Positions 13,339 to 21,917 are shown, counted from the stretch's first letter. The stretch: 64,000 bases of DNA from Amycolatopsis thermophila (GCF_030814215.1 NZ_JAUSUT010000001.1:5890001-5954000); one strand, 5' to 3'. The notes: generated by a model not told the origin, from the letters alone. A program made the numbers and translations.

Positions 13339-13548
13339 CTAGTTGTGGCGCCCTGTGAGGTTGTCCGCGCGGGTGAAGCGCTGAGCGGCACCGATCTCGG
13401 TGGCTCCGGCGCGGAAGGCGCGAGGGCGGCGGCAGGCCAGAGCGTTGTCGGTCATGACCCCTTCGACGGCCGGGATGCCGTGGGTGGCGAACACGGCGGC
13501 GGAGGAGGTCGGCGCAGGCGGCCGCGGTTTCTCGGGGTGGATCTCGGC
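13339..13548 (-). pseudogene. IS481-family transposase remnant
   Basis: The minus-strand frame reads as a decayed IS481 transposase core. A segment EIHPE is followed by FATHGIPAVEGVMTDNA, which holds the second catalytic Asp of the DDE triad in the usual VMTDN context, then RAFRAGATEIGAAQRFTR. The expected following PYRPQTNGK and the rest of the domain are missing. Instead the frame runs directly into ADNLTGRHN and a stop, which resembles an IS481 C-terminal tail, so an internal deletion is likely. No full terminal repeats were found. This marks past insertion between efeO and the egt operon. Confidence 0.68.
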
Positions 13549-13703
13549 GGGTGGGCGTGGTGTGCGGCCGGCTGGGCCGATCGGCCAGCCCGGCCCGGCC
13601 CTCCCCCCTGAACCGCGCACACCTTCACCCCACACGGAGGGCTTCCTCATGATCAACCGGACGCGCCGACCACACCGTCAACAACGCCCAGGGGCCACTA
13701 CAG
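13549..13703. other. noncoding stretch beside the transposase remnant; possible second C-terminal IS fragment
   Basis: No gene is seen. On the plus strand 13672-13707 encodes VNNAQG and, after one extra G, GHYS and a stop. This looks like the C-terminal tail of an IS481 transposase broken by a frameshift. The rest is unassigned GC-rich sequence. Confidence 0.3.
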
Positions 13704-14183
13704 CTAGCGGCGGGTGAGCAGGAAGATCGGCAGCTCGCGGCCCGCGGCGAGGCGTTCCATCTCGTAGCCGGGCCAGAACTCGAGCAGGCGCTGCCACATT
13801 CGGTCGTAGTCCGCGCCCTTGACCGGCTGGGCGGTGACCGGGATTTCGCGGCCGCGCACGGCGACGCACGCGTCGGCGTGGGCGCGCAGGTTGTAGGTCC
13901 ACCCCGGGTCGCGCGGGCGGCCCCAGTTCGAGCCCACCAGCACGAAGCCGTCCTGGTACGGGAAGTACAGCAGGTTCGTGCTGCGCGGCAGCCCGCTCTT
14001 GCGCCCGACCGTGGTCAGCCGCAGCGACGGCAGGCCCGCGATCCCCACCAGGCTCACCCGCCCGCCGAACAGGTGGTGCAGCCGCTTGTCGGACCAGATG
14101 ATGACCTTGGCGAGCTTCATCAGCCACGGCCGGGTGCCCAGCCTGCGGGCCAGGAGGGGGAGCGGGTTCTTCACGAACCCCAT
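13704..14183 (-). CDS. F420-type nitroreductase/quinone reductase family protein (DDN-like)
   Basis: A 159-residue protein of the deazaflavin-dependent nitroreductase family, which uses reduced F420 to reduce quinones or nitro compounds near the membrane. The conserved core LRLTTVGRKSGLPRSTNLLYF, read here in parts, and VGSNWGRPRDPGWTYNLRAH are clear, as is the VRGREIPVTAQ strand. The ATG at 14183 starts shortly before a hydrophobic/basic helix seen in this family. It lies 50 bases downstream of egtD on the same strand and may be the last gene of the egt transcript. A role in ergothioneine metabolism is not established. Confidence 0.88.
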   Translation of the reverse strand: MGFVKNPLPLLARRLGTRPWLMKLAKVIIWSDKRLHHLFGGRVSLVGIAGLPSLRLTTVGRKSGLPRSTNLLYFPYQDGFVLVGSNWGRPRDPGWTYNLRAHADACVAVRGREIPVTAQPVKGADYDRMWQRLLEFWPGYEMERLAAGRELPIFLLTRR

Positions 14184-14233
14184 TGGACCACCAGCCCGCT
14201 CCCCGCCCCGCCCAGGCCGTGCTGCGGTGCCGC

Positions 14234-15217
14234 TCACCCCACCTGGCTGACCGCCCGCGCCAGCGACACCCCGAACCGCCCCGCCGCATCGGTCCACCAG
14301 CGCTCCACCGCGAACCCGGCGTCGGCCATCTCCGCCGACACCCCGTCACGGCGGAACTTCGCCGAGATCTCCGTCCGGATGTACTCGCCGGCCTCGAACG
14401 ACACCTCCATGCCCGCCCCCGGGATCGACACGCGCACCGCCTCGGGCGCGCGCAGCCGCATCTCGATCCACTCGTGGTCGGCGTCCCAGTGGGCCACGTG
14501 CTCGAAGGCGTCCGGGTCGAAGTCCGCACCCAGTACCTCGTTGATCACCCGCAGCACGTTGCGGTTGAACGCGGCCGTCACGCCGGCCGCGTCGTCGTAG
14601 GCGCGGACCAGCGTGCCGGCGTCCTTGACCAGGTCGGTGCCCAGCAGGAACCACTCGCCACCGGCCAGCACGTCCCGCACCGAGCGCAGGAACTTGCCGC
14701 GGTCGGCGGGCAGGAAGTTGCCGATCGTCCCGCCGAGGAACGCCACCAGCCGCGGCGGCTCGCCGGGCAGCAGGCCCAGGTGCTCGGTGAAGTCGCCGAC
14801 CACACCCCGCACGTCCAGGCCGGGGTAGCCCGCCCGGATGGCCTCGACCGCCTCCGCCAGCGCCGACTCCGACACGTCCAGCGGGACGAACGTGCGCAGG
14901 CTCCCGTGGTCGCGCAGACCGTCGAGCAGCAGCCGGGTCTTCTCGCTCGACCCCGACCCGAGTTCCACCAGCGTGTGCGCGCCGGTGATCCGCGCGATCT
15001 CGCCGGCCTCCCGCGCGAGCACCTCGCGCTCCGACCGGGTCGGGTAGTACTCGGGCAGCGCGGTGATGTCTTCGAACAGCCTGCTGCCCGCCGCGTCGTA
15101 GAACCACTTGGACGGCAGCCACTTCTGCTCGGCCGACAGCCCCACCCGCACGTCCGCGCGCAGCGCTTCGGCCACGTCCACGGCGCTGCGGTGGATGTCC
15201 AGCTCGGACTCGGTCAT
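14234..15217 (-). CDS. egtD: L-histidine N-alpha-methyltransferase EgtD
   Basis: A 327-residue SAM methyltransferase that makes hercynine (trimethyl-histidine), the first step of ergothioneine synthesis. The family hallmarks are present: KWFYDAAGSRLFEDIT, LPEYYPTRSE, the SAM loop LVELGSGSSEKT and FLGGTIGNF. Length equals that of mycobacterial EgtD. Its ATG overlaps the egtC stop by four bases. The operon order is egtA-egtB-egtC-egtD, and translation is tightly coupled throughout. Product is certain. Confidence 0.97.
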   Translation of the reverse strand: MTESELDIHRSAVDVAEALRADVRVGLSAEQKWLPSKWFYDAAGSRLFEDITALPEYYPTRSEREVLAREAGEIARITGAHTLVELGSGSSEKTRLLLDGLRDHGSLRTFVPLDVSESALAEAVEAIRAGYPGLDVRGVVGDFTEHLGLLPGEPPRLVAFLGGTIGNFLPADRGKFLRSVRDVLAGGEWFLLGTDLVKDAGTLVRAYDDAAGVTAAFNRNVLRVINEVLGADFDPDAFEHVAHWDADHEWIEMRLRAPEAVRVSIPGAGMEVSFEAGEYIRTEISAKFRRDGVSAEMADAGFAVERWWTDAAGRFGVSLARAVSQVG

Positions 15218-15975
15218 GACACGACACTCCGATCGGCGTTGAGGGCGACGAGTTCGACGGCGCCGTGCCGGGCGGCCACCAGGTGCCGGTCCGGCACCTC
15301 CGACCAGCCCGGCGCGTCGTCGAGCGGTTCGGACGCGAAGAGGACGGCCTCGCCCTCGACCCGCGCCCACAGCGAGTGGGTCCAGGCCGTTCCGATGAGG
15401 ACGGTCCCGTCGGTGAGCAGGAAGTTCAGCCGGGAACCGGGCGCGGCGCGCTCCACCCGGGTGATCAGGTCGGTGACGGCCGCGGCCGGCTCCTCCCCCG
15501 CGCGCAGCCGGTCGAGCAGCAACGCCCACAGCACGGCCGAATCGGTCGGCGCCGGCAGGGTCATCAGGTCGGTGACCGGCAGCTTGCCGGCGAGCTCGGC
15601 GAGGCTGTCCGGCCAGCCGCGCACCAGCCCGTTGTGGCTGAACAGCCACCGGCCACCGGTGAACGGCGCGCACGCGCCCTCGCCCGACGGCATCCCCGTG
15701 GTGCCGTTGCGCACCGCCGCGACGAACGCGCCGCTGCGGACCGACCGCGCCAGGCGCGGCAGGTCGGCGTCGCTCCACAGTGGAGCCGGACGCCGGTAGC
15801 GCACCGGCTCCGGCTCCCCGTCGTACCAGCCCAGCCCGAAGCCGTCGGCGTTCACCACGCCACCGCCGCGCATGTCGCGCGGTGCGTAGGTCTGGCGCAG
15901 CAACGAGTGCGGCGCCTCGAACAGCGGGTCCGCCGGCGTGCGCGGCGGACCCAGGTAACCGAGGTGGCGGCACAT
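15214..15975 (-). CDS. egtC: ergothioneine biosynthesis glutamine amidotransferase-type hydrolase EgtC
   Basis: A 253-residue class II glutamine-amidotransferase-fold enzyme. It removes the glutamate from the gamma-glutamyl-cysteinyl hercynine sulfoxide made by EgtB. The product begins MCRHLGYLG, so Cys2 becomes the N-terminal nucleophile after Met removal. The motifs NADGFGLGWY, RNGTTG and FSHNGLVRGWP match the family. It starts one base after the egtB stop and overlaps egtD by four bases. Confidence 0.96.
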   Translation of the reverse strand: MCRHLGYLGPPRTPADPLFEAPHSLLRQTYAPRDMRGGGVVNADGFGLGWYDGEPEPVRYRRPAPLWSDADLPRLARSVRSGAFVAAVRNGTTGMPSGEGACAPFTGGRWLFSHNGLVRGWPDSLAELAGKLPVTDLMTLPAPTDSAVLWALLLDRLRAGEEPAAAVTDLITRVERAAPGSRLNFLLTDGTVLIGTAWTHSLWARVEGEAVLFASEPLDDAPGWSEVPDRHLVAARHGAVELVALNADRSVVS

Positions 15976-15976
15976 C

Positions 15977-17344
15977 TCAGGCCCGCTCACCCGGTGCGGC
16001 GTCGCGCGCGCACCGGAAGCCGGAGAAGATCTGCCGCCGGATCGGGTAGTCCCAGTTGCGGAACGTGCCGCGGATCGCGGCCGCGTCGGTGCCGAACGAG
16101 CCGCCGCGCAGCACCTTGTACTCCGGCCCGAAGAACACCTCCGAGTACTCGCGGTAGGGGAACGCGCGGAAGCCCGGGTACCCGGCGAAGTCGGTGCTGG
16201 TCCACTCCCACACGTCACCGATCAGCTGGTGCACCCCGAACGCCGAGGCGCCCTTCGGGTAGGCGCCGGCCGGGGCCGGCGAGAGGTGCCGCTGGCCGAG
16301 GTTGGCGTGCTCGGGCGTCGGGTCGTCGTTGCCCCACGGGTAGCGGCGGGACTCCCCCGTCGCCGGGTCGAAGCGGGCCGCCTTCTCCCACTCCGCCTCG
16401 GTGGGCAGCCGCTTGCCCGCCCACGCCGCGTAGGCCTCGGCCTCGTAGAACGAGACGTGCACGACCGGCTGGTCCACCGGGACGGGCTCGTGGACCCCGA
16501 ACCGGACCCGCCACCAGCCGTCTCGCTCCCGGCGCCAGAACCGGGGCGCGGTGATGTCGTGCGCGCTGCGGTACTCCCAGCCCGCCGCGCTCCACCACTC
16601 CCGCCGGTCGTAGCCTCCGGACTCGAGGAACTCCAGGTACGCGCCGTTGGTGACCGGCACCGTGTCCAGGACGAACGCGTCCACCTCGACCTCGTGGGCC
16701 GGGCGCTCGTTGTCCAGCGCCCACGGCTCCAGCGACGTCCCCATCACGAACGAGCCCGCCGGGATGAACACCTCGCCCGGCAACTCCCCGGACCGGGCGG
16801 GCGGCGGCTCCGGCGCGTGCAGCACCGGGTCGCCCTGGCGCAGCTGGTGCGTGGCCAGCATGGTCTCGTCGTGCTGCTGCTCGTGCTGGGTGATCATGCC
16901 GAAGGCGAACCCGGCCTCGGTGAGCGGCCTGCCCGTCATCGGCGCGCGCTCCAGGACGTCGAACGCCTTGGCCCGCACTTCGGCCACGTACGCCCGCGCC
17001 TCGGCCGGGCCGAGCAACGGCAGCGACGGACGCGACGCGCGCGGGTGCTGGAAGGCGTCGTAGAGGTCGTCGATGTCGGGCCGCAGCGGCTCCCGGCCGC
17101 CCACGTCCCGCACCAGCCACAGCTCCTCCTGGCTGCCGATGTGCGCGAGGTCCCAGACCAGCGGTGACATCAGCTTCGAGTGCTGGCGCACCAGGTCGTC
17201 GTCGTCGACTACGCCGGTGAGCACCGTGCTGCGGGCCCGCGCCCGCTCCAGTGCCTCCGCCGCGCGGGAGCGCAGGCCCTCGGCGGGCAGGTCGCGCAGC
17301 GGGTTCGGCGCTTCGGTCGGTGAAGTGGGTGACACGTCGGTCAT
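15977..17344 (-). CDS. egtB: hercynine oxygenase EgtB
   Basis: A 455-residue non-haem iron sulfoxide synthase that joins gamma-glutamyl-cysteine (or cysteine) to hercynine with oxygen. An N-terminal DinB-like domain carries the iron ligands: a His in DLAHIG (68) and the HX3HXE motif in QHEQQHDE (His154, His158). The C-terminal formylglycine-generating-enzyme-like domain follows from ~190, with GSFVMGTSLEPWALDNE, GKRLPTEAEWEKAA and GDVWEWTSTDF. The ATG start is one base after the egtA stop. All key residues are present. Confidence 0.97.
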   Translation of the reverse strand: MTDVSPTSPTEAPNPLRDLPAEGLRSRAAEALERARARSTVLTGVVDDDDLVRQHSKLMSPLVWDLAHIGSQEELWLVRDVGGREPLRPDIDDLYDAFQHPRASRPSLPLLGPAEARAYVAEVRAKAFDVLERAPMTGRPLTEAGFAFGMITQHEQQHDETMLATHQLRQGDPVLHAPEPPPARSGELPGEVFIPAGSFVMGTSLEPWALDNERPAHEVEVDAFVLDTVPVTNGAYLEFLESGGYDRREWWSAAGWEYRSAHDITAPRFWRRERDGWWRVRFGVHEPVPVDQPVVHVSFYEAEAYAAWAGKRLPTEAEWEKAARFDPATGESRRYPWGNDDPTPEHANLGQRHLSPAPAGAYPKGASAFGVHQLIGDVWEWTSTDFAGYPGFRAFPYREYSEVFFGPEYKVLRGGSFGTDAAAIRGTFRNWDYPIRRQIFSGFRCARDAAPGERA

Positions 17345-17345
17345 C

Positions 17346-18593
17346 TCATCCCCTCCCGGCGTGCGCGAGCCGCTGCACGCCTTCGCTGATCTGGTTGACG
17401 GTCTCCTCGGCCAGTCCGGTGCGGACCAGCTCGGCGCACCCGAGGTCGGCGACCGCGCGCGCCACCGCGGCGATCCGCGCGTCGGCCATGCCGGCGCGCG
17501 CGGCGCGCTCCCACTCGCCCGCGACCGGGGCGCACAGCTCGCGCACCCGGTCCACTGTGGACGGCCGGTCGAGCAGGGCGCTCAGCAGCGCCACCGGGTG
17601 CATCCAACGCTCCCGCGGCTGGGCGTCGAGGTAGCGGACCTCCAGGTAGCCGTGCGGCCGCACCGGGGTGAACATCGTGGTCAGGTGGTAGTCGAGATCG
17701 GCCAGCGTCGGAGGGCCCAGGACCCGGCCGGCGCCGCGGCCCGCCGCCCAGTCCGCGAAGGTCAGGTCCGGCGGCGCGTCCCACGGCCCGTCGCCGCGCC
17801 GCACGACCATGAGCGGGGTGTCCATGACCCGGCGCGCCCAGCTCGCGACCGGGTCGTCGTCGCACGCGGCGGCCGACGTCCGGCAGGTCTCGGTGTTCAT
17901 CACCGCGAGCCACCGGGCCGACGCCGCGCCGGTGTCCCGGCCCGCGTGCCGGGGCGAGTTGGCGAACAGGGCCAGCAGGGGCGGCCCGAGTGCGTGCACC
18001 GCGGCCCACCGCGCGGCGAACTGGCCCGCTACCCCGGCGTCGACGCAGATCTGCAGGCCCGCGGTGCTGCACATCATCGTGACGCCACCGGTGCCCATCG
18101 GGGCGAACCGGCGTTCCATCGCCGCGTAGCGCGGGGTGCCCAGCAGCCGGGCGGGCGGGCGGTGGGCGTCGATGCCGTCGTCACGCAGGACGAACCCGTG
18201 GCGGGCGAGGAGACCGGAGAGGTACGACAGATCGGCGGCGACCACCGCGGCGAGATCGCGGAGCGAGGCCTGGGGCAGGGCGGAGATCTCGACCTGGCCG
18301 CCGGGTTCGAGAGTCAGGGGGGAGCCCGCCGGCAACGGCACGGCCGGGCTGTCGGGACGGAGGGTGCGCGGGGTGTGCGGACCGAGCGCACGGGCGAGGT
18401 CTTCGGCTTCGAGTGGTCTTCGCAGGTCTTCGGCGTAGTGCACGGTGTATTCGAGTTCCACGCCGAGCAGGCGCGGCGGGCCGTGCTTGAAGCACACGGA
18501 CGCCACGTACGCCTCACCCTCGGCGCGGTCCGAGACCACCTTCGCCGCCACCGCCCCACCGGGGGCTGGGGACATGGGCCGGGCCGCTGTCAT
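17346..18593 (-). CDS. egtA: ergothioneine pathway glutamate-cysteine ligase EgtA
   Basis: A 415-residue gamma-glutamylcysteine synthetase of the GCS2 type, which makes gamma-glutamyl-cysteine for EgtB from glutamate, cysteine and ATP. The substrate strand LGVELEYTVH and PGGQVEISALP are visible near the N-terminal third, as are MMCSTAGLQICVD and FANSPRHAGRDTG. The ATG at 18593 is preferred; a longer frame to 18680 lacks support. It is the first gene of the egt operon, and a minus-strand promoter lies at 18628-18656. Confidence 0.93.
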   Translation of the reverse strand: MTAARPMSPAPGGAVAAKVVSDRAEGEAYVASVCFKHGPPRLLGVELEYTVHYAEDLRRPLEAEDLARALGPHTPRTLRPDSPAVPLPAGSPLTLEPGGQVEISALPQASLRDLAAVVAADLSYLSGLLARHGFVLRDDGIDAHRPPARLLGTPRYAAMERRFAPMGTGGVTMMCSTAGLQICVDAGVAGQFAARWAAVHALGPPLLALFANSPRHAGRDTGAASARWLAVMNTETCRTSAAACDDDPVASWARRVMDTPLMVVRRGDGPWDAPPDLTFADWAAGRGAGRVLGPPTLADLDYHLTTMFTPVRPHGYLEVRYLDAQPRERWMHPVALLSALLDRPSTVDRVRELCAPVAGEWERAARAGMADARIAAVARAVADLGCAELVRTGLAEETVNQISEGVQRLAHAGRG

Positions 18594-18627
18594 GTCGTGT
18601 CCAATCGCCGGGATCACTTGCTTTCGG

Positions 18628-18656
18628 ACGCTACACGCGGGTACCGACAATTTCAG
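18628..18656 (-). promoter_or_regulatory. candidate promoter of the egt operon
   Basis: On the minus strand CTGAAA (18656-18651) and TAGCGT (18633-18628) are 17 bases apart, giving a start near 18620 and a short leader to the egtA ATG at 18593. This is a motif match only. Confidence 0.4.
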
Positions 18657-18701
18657 GTGTCCCGGCGGCCGTTCCGGCACGGCGCAAAAACCCGATCCTT
18701 G

Positions 18702-18717
18702 CAGTAAGTACGTACGG
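18702..18717. promoter_or_regulatory. AcnR-type operator upstream of acnR
   Basis: The site CAGTAAGTACGTACGG matches the recalled AcnR consensus CAGNACNNNCGTACTG at all but two defined positions. It lies 38 bases before the acnR start, so AcnR probably controls its own gene. It shares the CGTAC core with the site in the acnA promoter. Confidence 0.6.
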
Positions 18718-18754
18718 TTTGCGAGGCCCGGGCTCCGGATGTCAGGATCTAGCC

Positions 18755-19348
18755 ATGCCCCGGGTCAGCCAGGACCACCTCGAAGCACGCAGGCGCCAGA
18801 TCCTCGACGGGTCCCGTGTCTGTTTCGCCCGGTACGGCTACGAGGGTGCCACGGTGCGGCGGCTGGAGGAAGCCACCGGGCTCTCCCGCGGCGCGATCTT
18901 CCACCACTTCCGCGACAAGGAGTCCCTGTTCCTCGCCCTCGCGGAGGAGGACGCCGCGCGCATGGCCGACGTCGTCGCCGAACAGGGTCTGGTGCAGGTG
19001 ATGCGCGACCTGCTCACCGAGGGCAGCGACCACCCCGCGGACTGGCTGGGCACCCGGCTGGAGGTCTCCCGGCGGCTGCGCACCGACCCGGAGTTCCGCG
19101 GCCGCTGGGCCGAGCGCTCGCAGCAGCTGACCGCCGCCACCCGCCAGCGCCTGCTGTGGCAGCGCCGGGCCGGCAACCTCCGCGACGACGTGGACGTCGA
19201 CGTCCTCACCGCCTACCTGGAGCTGGTCCTGGAAGGACTGGTCTCGCACCTGGCGATGGGCCTGCCCGGCGACGACCTCGGCCCGGTGCTCGACCTCGTC
19301 GAGGAGAGCGTGCGCCGCCACCGGGCGCGCGCCGCCGTCGACTCCTGA
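18755..19348 (+). CDS. acnR: TetR-family repressor, probable aconitase regulator AcnR
   Basis: A 197-residue TetR protein. The N-terminal helix-turn-helix (ATVRRLEEATGLSRGAIFHH, residues ~29-48) and the MPRVSQDHLEARRRQILDG start closely resemble the regulator that directly follows acn in mycobacteria and corynebacteria. The ATG at 18755 has AGGA eight bases upstream. Here the gene is not next to acnA but 9.7 kb away, divergent from egtA. The two operator-like sites, one before each gene, support the assignment. The C-terminal ligand domain is of unknown specificity; citrate is sensed by the corynebacterial protein as I recall. Confidence 0.85.
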   Translation: MPRVSQDHLEARRRQILDGSRVCFARYGYEGATVRRLEEATGLSRGAIFHHFRDKESLFLALAEEDAARMADVVAEQGLVQVMRDLLTEGSDHPADWLGTRLEVSRRLRTDPEFRGRWAERSQQLTAATRQRLLWQRRAGNLRDDVDVDVLTAYLELVLEGLVSHLAMGLPGDDLGPVLDLVEESVRRHRARAAVDS

Positions 19349-19441
19349 CACGCTCACCAGCGGCGACACCCTGGCCCGCCCGCGCGGGCAGGTATCATGG
19401 CGCACACGTTTCCAGCCACCTCCCAAGGAGTGACTTCTTTC

Positions 19442-19543
19442 GTGCGCGACGCGCAGTCACCTGGTGACAGTACGAAGCCGGGTGACGAACCCGGCGTTCC
19501 CGAGCACCTCCCCGGCGCGGCACAGGACCGTGACGGCCGATGA
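19442..19543 (+). CDS. possible 33-residue leader peptide before the CNNM genes
   Basis: A GTG-started 33-codon frame has an AAGGAG ribosome site 11 bases upstream, and its TGA overlaps the ATG of the next gene. The sequence is Pro/Gly/Asp-rich with no motif. Such coupling could pass ribosomes to the downstream gene. It may also be chance; no homology is recognised. Confidence 0.35.
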   Translation: MRDAQSPGDSTKPGDEPGVPEHLPGAAQDRDGR

Positions 19544-20877
19544 TGGACGTGCTCCTCTCCGTTCTCGGAGTCCTGTTCTTCGTGTTGCTGACCGTCGGCA
19601 CCGGTCTCGCGGTGGCCGCCGAGTTCTCGCTGACCGCGCTCGAGCGCAGCACGGTCGAGGCCAACGTCCGCCAGGTCGGTGACCGGCGCTCCCGCACCGT
19701 CCGCAAGGCGCATTCGACCCTGTCGTTCCAGCTCTCCGGCGCGCAGGTCGCGATCACGCTGACCACGCTGGTCACCGGGTACGTCGCCGAGCCGCTGATC
19801 GGCAACCTGGTCCGCCCGCTGCTGACCACCACCGGCCTGTCCGCGGGCGTCGCCGCCGGGGCCTCCGTCGTCGTCGCGCTGCTGCTGGCGACCATCCTGT
19901 CGATGGTGCTCGGTGAGATGGCGCCGAAGAACCTCGCCGTGGCCAAGCCGCTGGAGACCGCGCGCGCCGTGATGGGCTACCACTCGCGGTTCTCGGCGCT
20001 GTTCCGCTGGCTGATCACGCTGATGAACAACAGCGCCAACTTCCTGGTCCGCAAGTTCGGCATCGAGCCGCAGGAGGAACTGCGCTCGGCCCGCTCGCCG
20101 CAGGAGCTCGGCTCGATCGTGCGGTCCAGCGCCGAGAGCGGCACCCTGGACACCTCCACCGCGCAGCTGCTGGACAAGTCGCTGCGCTTCGGCGACCGCA
20201 CCGCCGAGGAGCTGATGACCCCGCGCGTGCAGGTCCAGTCGCTGACCGTGGGCGACACGATCAACGACCTGGTGGAGCTGTCGCGGCGCACCGGGTTCTC
20301 CCGCTTCCCCGTCTACACCGAGGACCTGGACGACGTGCAGGGCGCGGTGCACGTCAAGCAGGCCTTCGCGGTGCCGGCCGCCGAGCGCGCGACGGTGAAG
20401 ATCGGGTCGGTCATGCGGCCGGTGCCCACCGTGCCCGAGTCGCTGCCCGGCGACGCGCTGCTGTCGCGGCTGCGGGCCTCGCGCTTCCAGCTGGCGATGG
20501 TCGTCGACGAGTACGGCGGCACCGCGGGCCTGGTGACGCTGGAGGACGTGGTCGAGGAGATCATCGGCGACGTCCGGGACGAGCACGACACCGGCGAGGC
20601 CCCGTCGTCGCAGCGGGTCGGCACGGACGCCTGGCTGGTCTCCGGCCAGCTGCGCGCCGACGAGGTCACCGACATCACCGGGTTCCGGATGCCCGACGGG
20701 GACTACGAAACCATCGCCGGGCTGGTGCTGGAGCGGCTCGGCCGCATCCCCGGCCCGGGTGATTCCACCGTGGTCGACGGGTGGTGCCTGACGGTGTCCG
20801 AAATGGACCGCCACCGCATCGCCGAGGTGAGCCTGCGACCGCTCGATGACGCGCGGACCGGGGAGGTGGCGCGGTGA
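19540..20877 (+). CDS. CNNM/CBS-domain membrane protein (HlyC/CorC type)
   Basis: A 445-residue membrane protein of the CNNM family, whose members are linked to magnesium or other cation transport. The N-terminal CNNM transmembrane domain (residues ~1-190, with AAEFSLTALERS and LGEMAPKNLAVAKP) is followed by a pair of CBS domains (~215-340, with MTPRVQVQSL and MVVDEYGGTAGLVTLEDVVEE). A C-terminal CorC/HlyC domain (~360-435) ends the protein. It overlaps the next, related gene by four bases, so the two probably form a heteromeric complex. Confidence 0.93.
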   Translation: MMDVLLSVLGVLFFVLLTVGTGLAVAAEFSLTALERSTVEANVRQVGDRRSRTVRKAHSTLSFQLSGAQVAITLTTLVTGYVAEPLIGNLVRPLLTTTGLSAGVAAGASVVVALLLATILSMVLGEMAPKNLAVAKPLETARAVMGYHSRFSALFRWLITLMNNSANFLVRKFGIEPQEELRSARSPQELGSIVRSSAESGTLDTSTAQLLDKSLRFGDRTAEELMTPRVQVQSLTVGDTINDLVELSRRTGFSRFPVYTEDLDDVQGAVHVKQAFAVPAAERATVKIGSVMRPVPTVPESLPGDALLSRLRASRFQLAMVVDEYGGTAGLVTLEDVVEEIIGDVRDEHDTGEAPSSQRVGTDAWLVSGQLRADEVTDITGFRMPDGDYETIAGLVLERLGRIPGPGDSTVVDGWCLTVSEMDRHRIAEVSLRPLDDARTGEVAR

Positions 20878-21917
20878 ACGACTGGCTCGCCATCTTCCTG
20901 ATCGTCGTCCTGCTGCTGCTCAACGCGTTCTTCGTGGGTGCGGAGTTCACCCTGATCTCGTCGCGCCGCGACCGCCTGGAGGCCCTGCTGGAACAGGGCA
21001 AGACGCGCGCCAAGATCGTGATCAACGCCAGCAGGCACGTGTCGCAGATGCTCGCCGGCGCCCAGCTGGGCATCACGATCAGCTCGCTGCTGCTGGGCCG
21101 CCTGGGCGAACCGGCGGTCGCGCACCGGCTCCAGGCGCTGTTCGAGCTGCTCGGCCTGCCGGACGTGGTGCTGCACGCGGTGTCGTTCGCGATCGCGCTG
21201 ACCTTCATCACGATCCTGCACGTGCTGATCGGCGAGATGGTGCCGAAGAACCTCGCCATCGCCGAACCGGAGCGGCTCGCGCTGTGGCTGGTGCCGATCG
21301 CCGTCGGCTGGGTCAAGCTCACCAAGCCGTTCATCTGGCTGCTCAACGCGATGGCCAACTCGCTGCTGCGGCTGATCCGGGTGCAGCCCAAGGACGAGCT
21401 GGAGACCGCCTACACCTCCGATGAGCTGGCCGAACTGCTGTCGGAGTCCCGCCGCGAGGGCCTGCTCGAGCAGTCCGAGCACGAGCGGCTCAGCCAGACC
21501 CTGTCGTCGGTGGAGAAGACCGTCGGCGACGTCCTGGTGCCCACCGCCGAGCTCACCACGCTGTCCAGCACGCCGACGATGGGCGACGTCGAGGAGGCGG
21601 TGTCCTCGACCGGCTTCTCCCGCTACCCGCTGCGCTCCGAGGACGGCGAGCTGATCGGCTACCTGCACGTGAAGGACGTGCTCGACCAGATCGGCGACGC
21701 CCCGTCGAGCACCGTGCCGCGCGGCAAGACCCGGGCGCTCACCGACCTGCCGGTGCACGCCCGGCTCGACGAGGCGCTGTCCGCCATGCGGCGCGAGGGC
21801 AGCCACCTGGCCCGCGCGCGCGGCGACGACGGCACGGTGATCGGTGTCGTCGCGCTGGAGGACCTGGTCGAGGAGTACGTGGGCACGGTCCGCGACGGCA
21901 CACACGTGACCGCGTGA
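20874..21917 (+). CDS. second CNNM/CBS-domain membrane protein
   Basis: A 347-residue relative of the upstream protein. The CNNM membrane domain is present (GAEFTLISSRRDRLEALLEQG, quoted with breaks, and IGEMVPKNLAIAEP), and CBS domains occupy ~205-335 (VLVPTAELTTLSS and IGVVALEDLVEEYVG). It lacks the C-terminal CorC/HlyC domain of the first protein, so the pair is a long-plus-short tandem common in actinobacteria. The GTG start overlaps the upstream stop by four bases. Confidence 0.92.
   Translation: MNDWLAIFLIVVLLLLNAFFVGAEFTLISSRRDRLEALLEQGKTRAKIVINASRHVSQMLAGAQLGITISSLLLGRLGEPAVAHRLQALFELLGLPDVVLHAVSFAIALTFITILHVLIGEMVPKNLAIAEPERLALWLVPIAVGWVKLTKPFIWLLNAMANSLLRLIRVQPKDELETAYTSDELAELLSESRREGLLEQSEHERLSQTLSSVEKTVGDVLVPTAELTTLSSTPTMGDVEEAVSSTGFSRYPLRSEDGELIGYLHVKDVLDQIGDAPSSTVPRGKTRALTDLPVHARLDEALSAMRREGSHLARARGDDGTVIGVVALEDLVEEYVGTVRDGTHVTA

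Noticed and set aside
19378..19389. GCCCGCGCGGGC palindrome as terminator of acnR
   Set aside because: Short, without loop or U run, and of a kind expected by chance in such GC-rich DNA.
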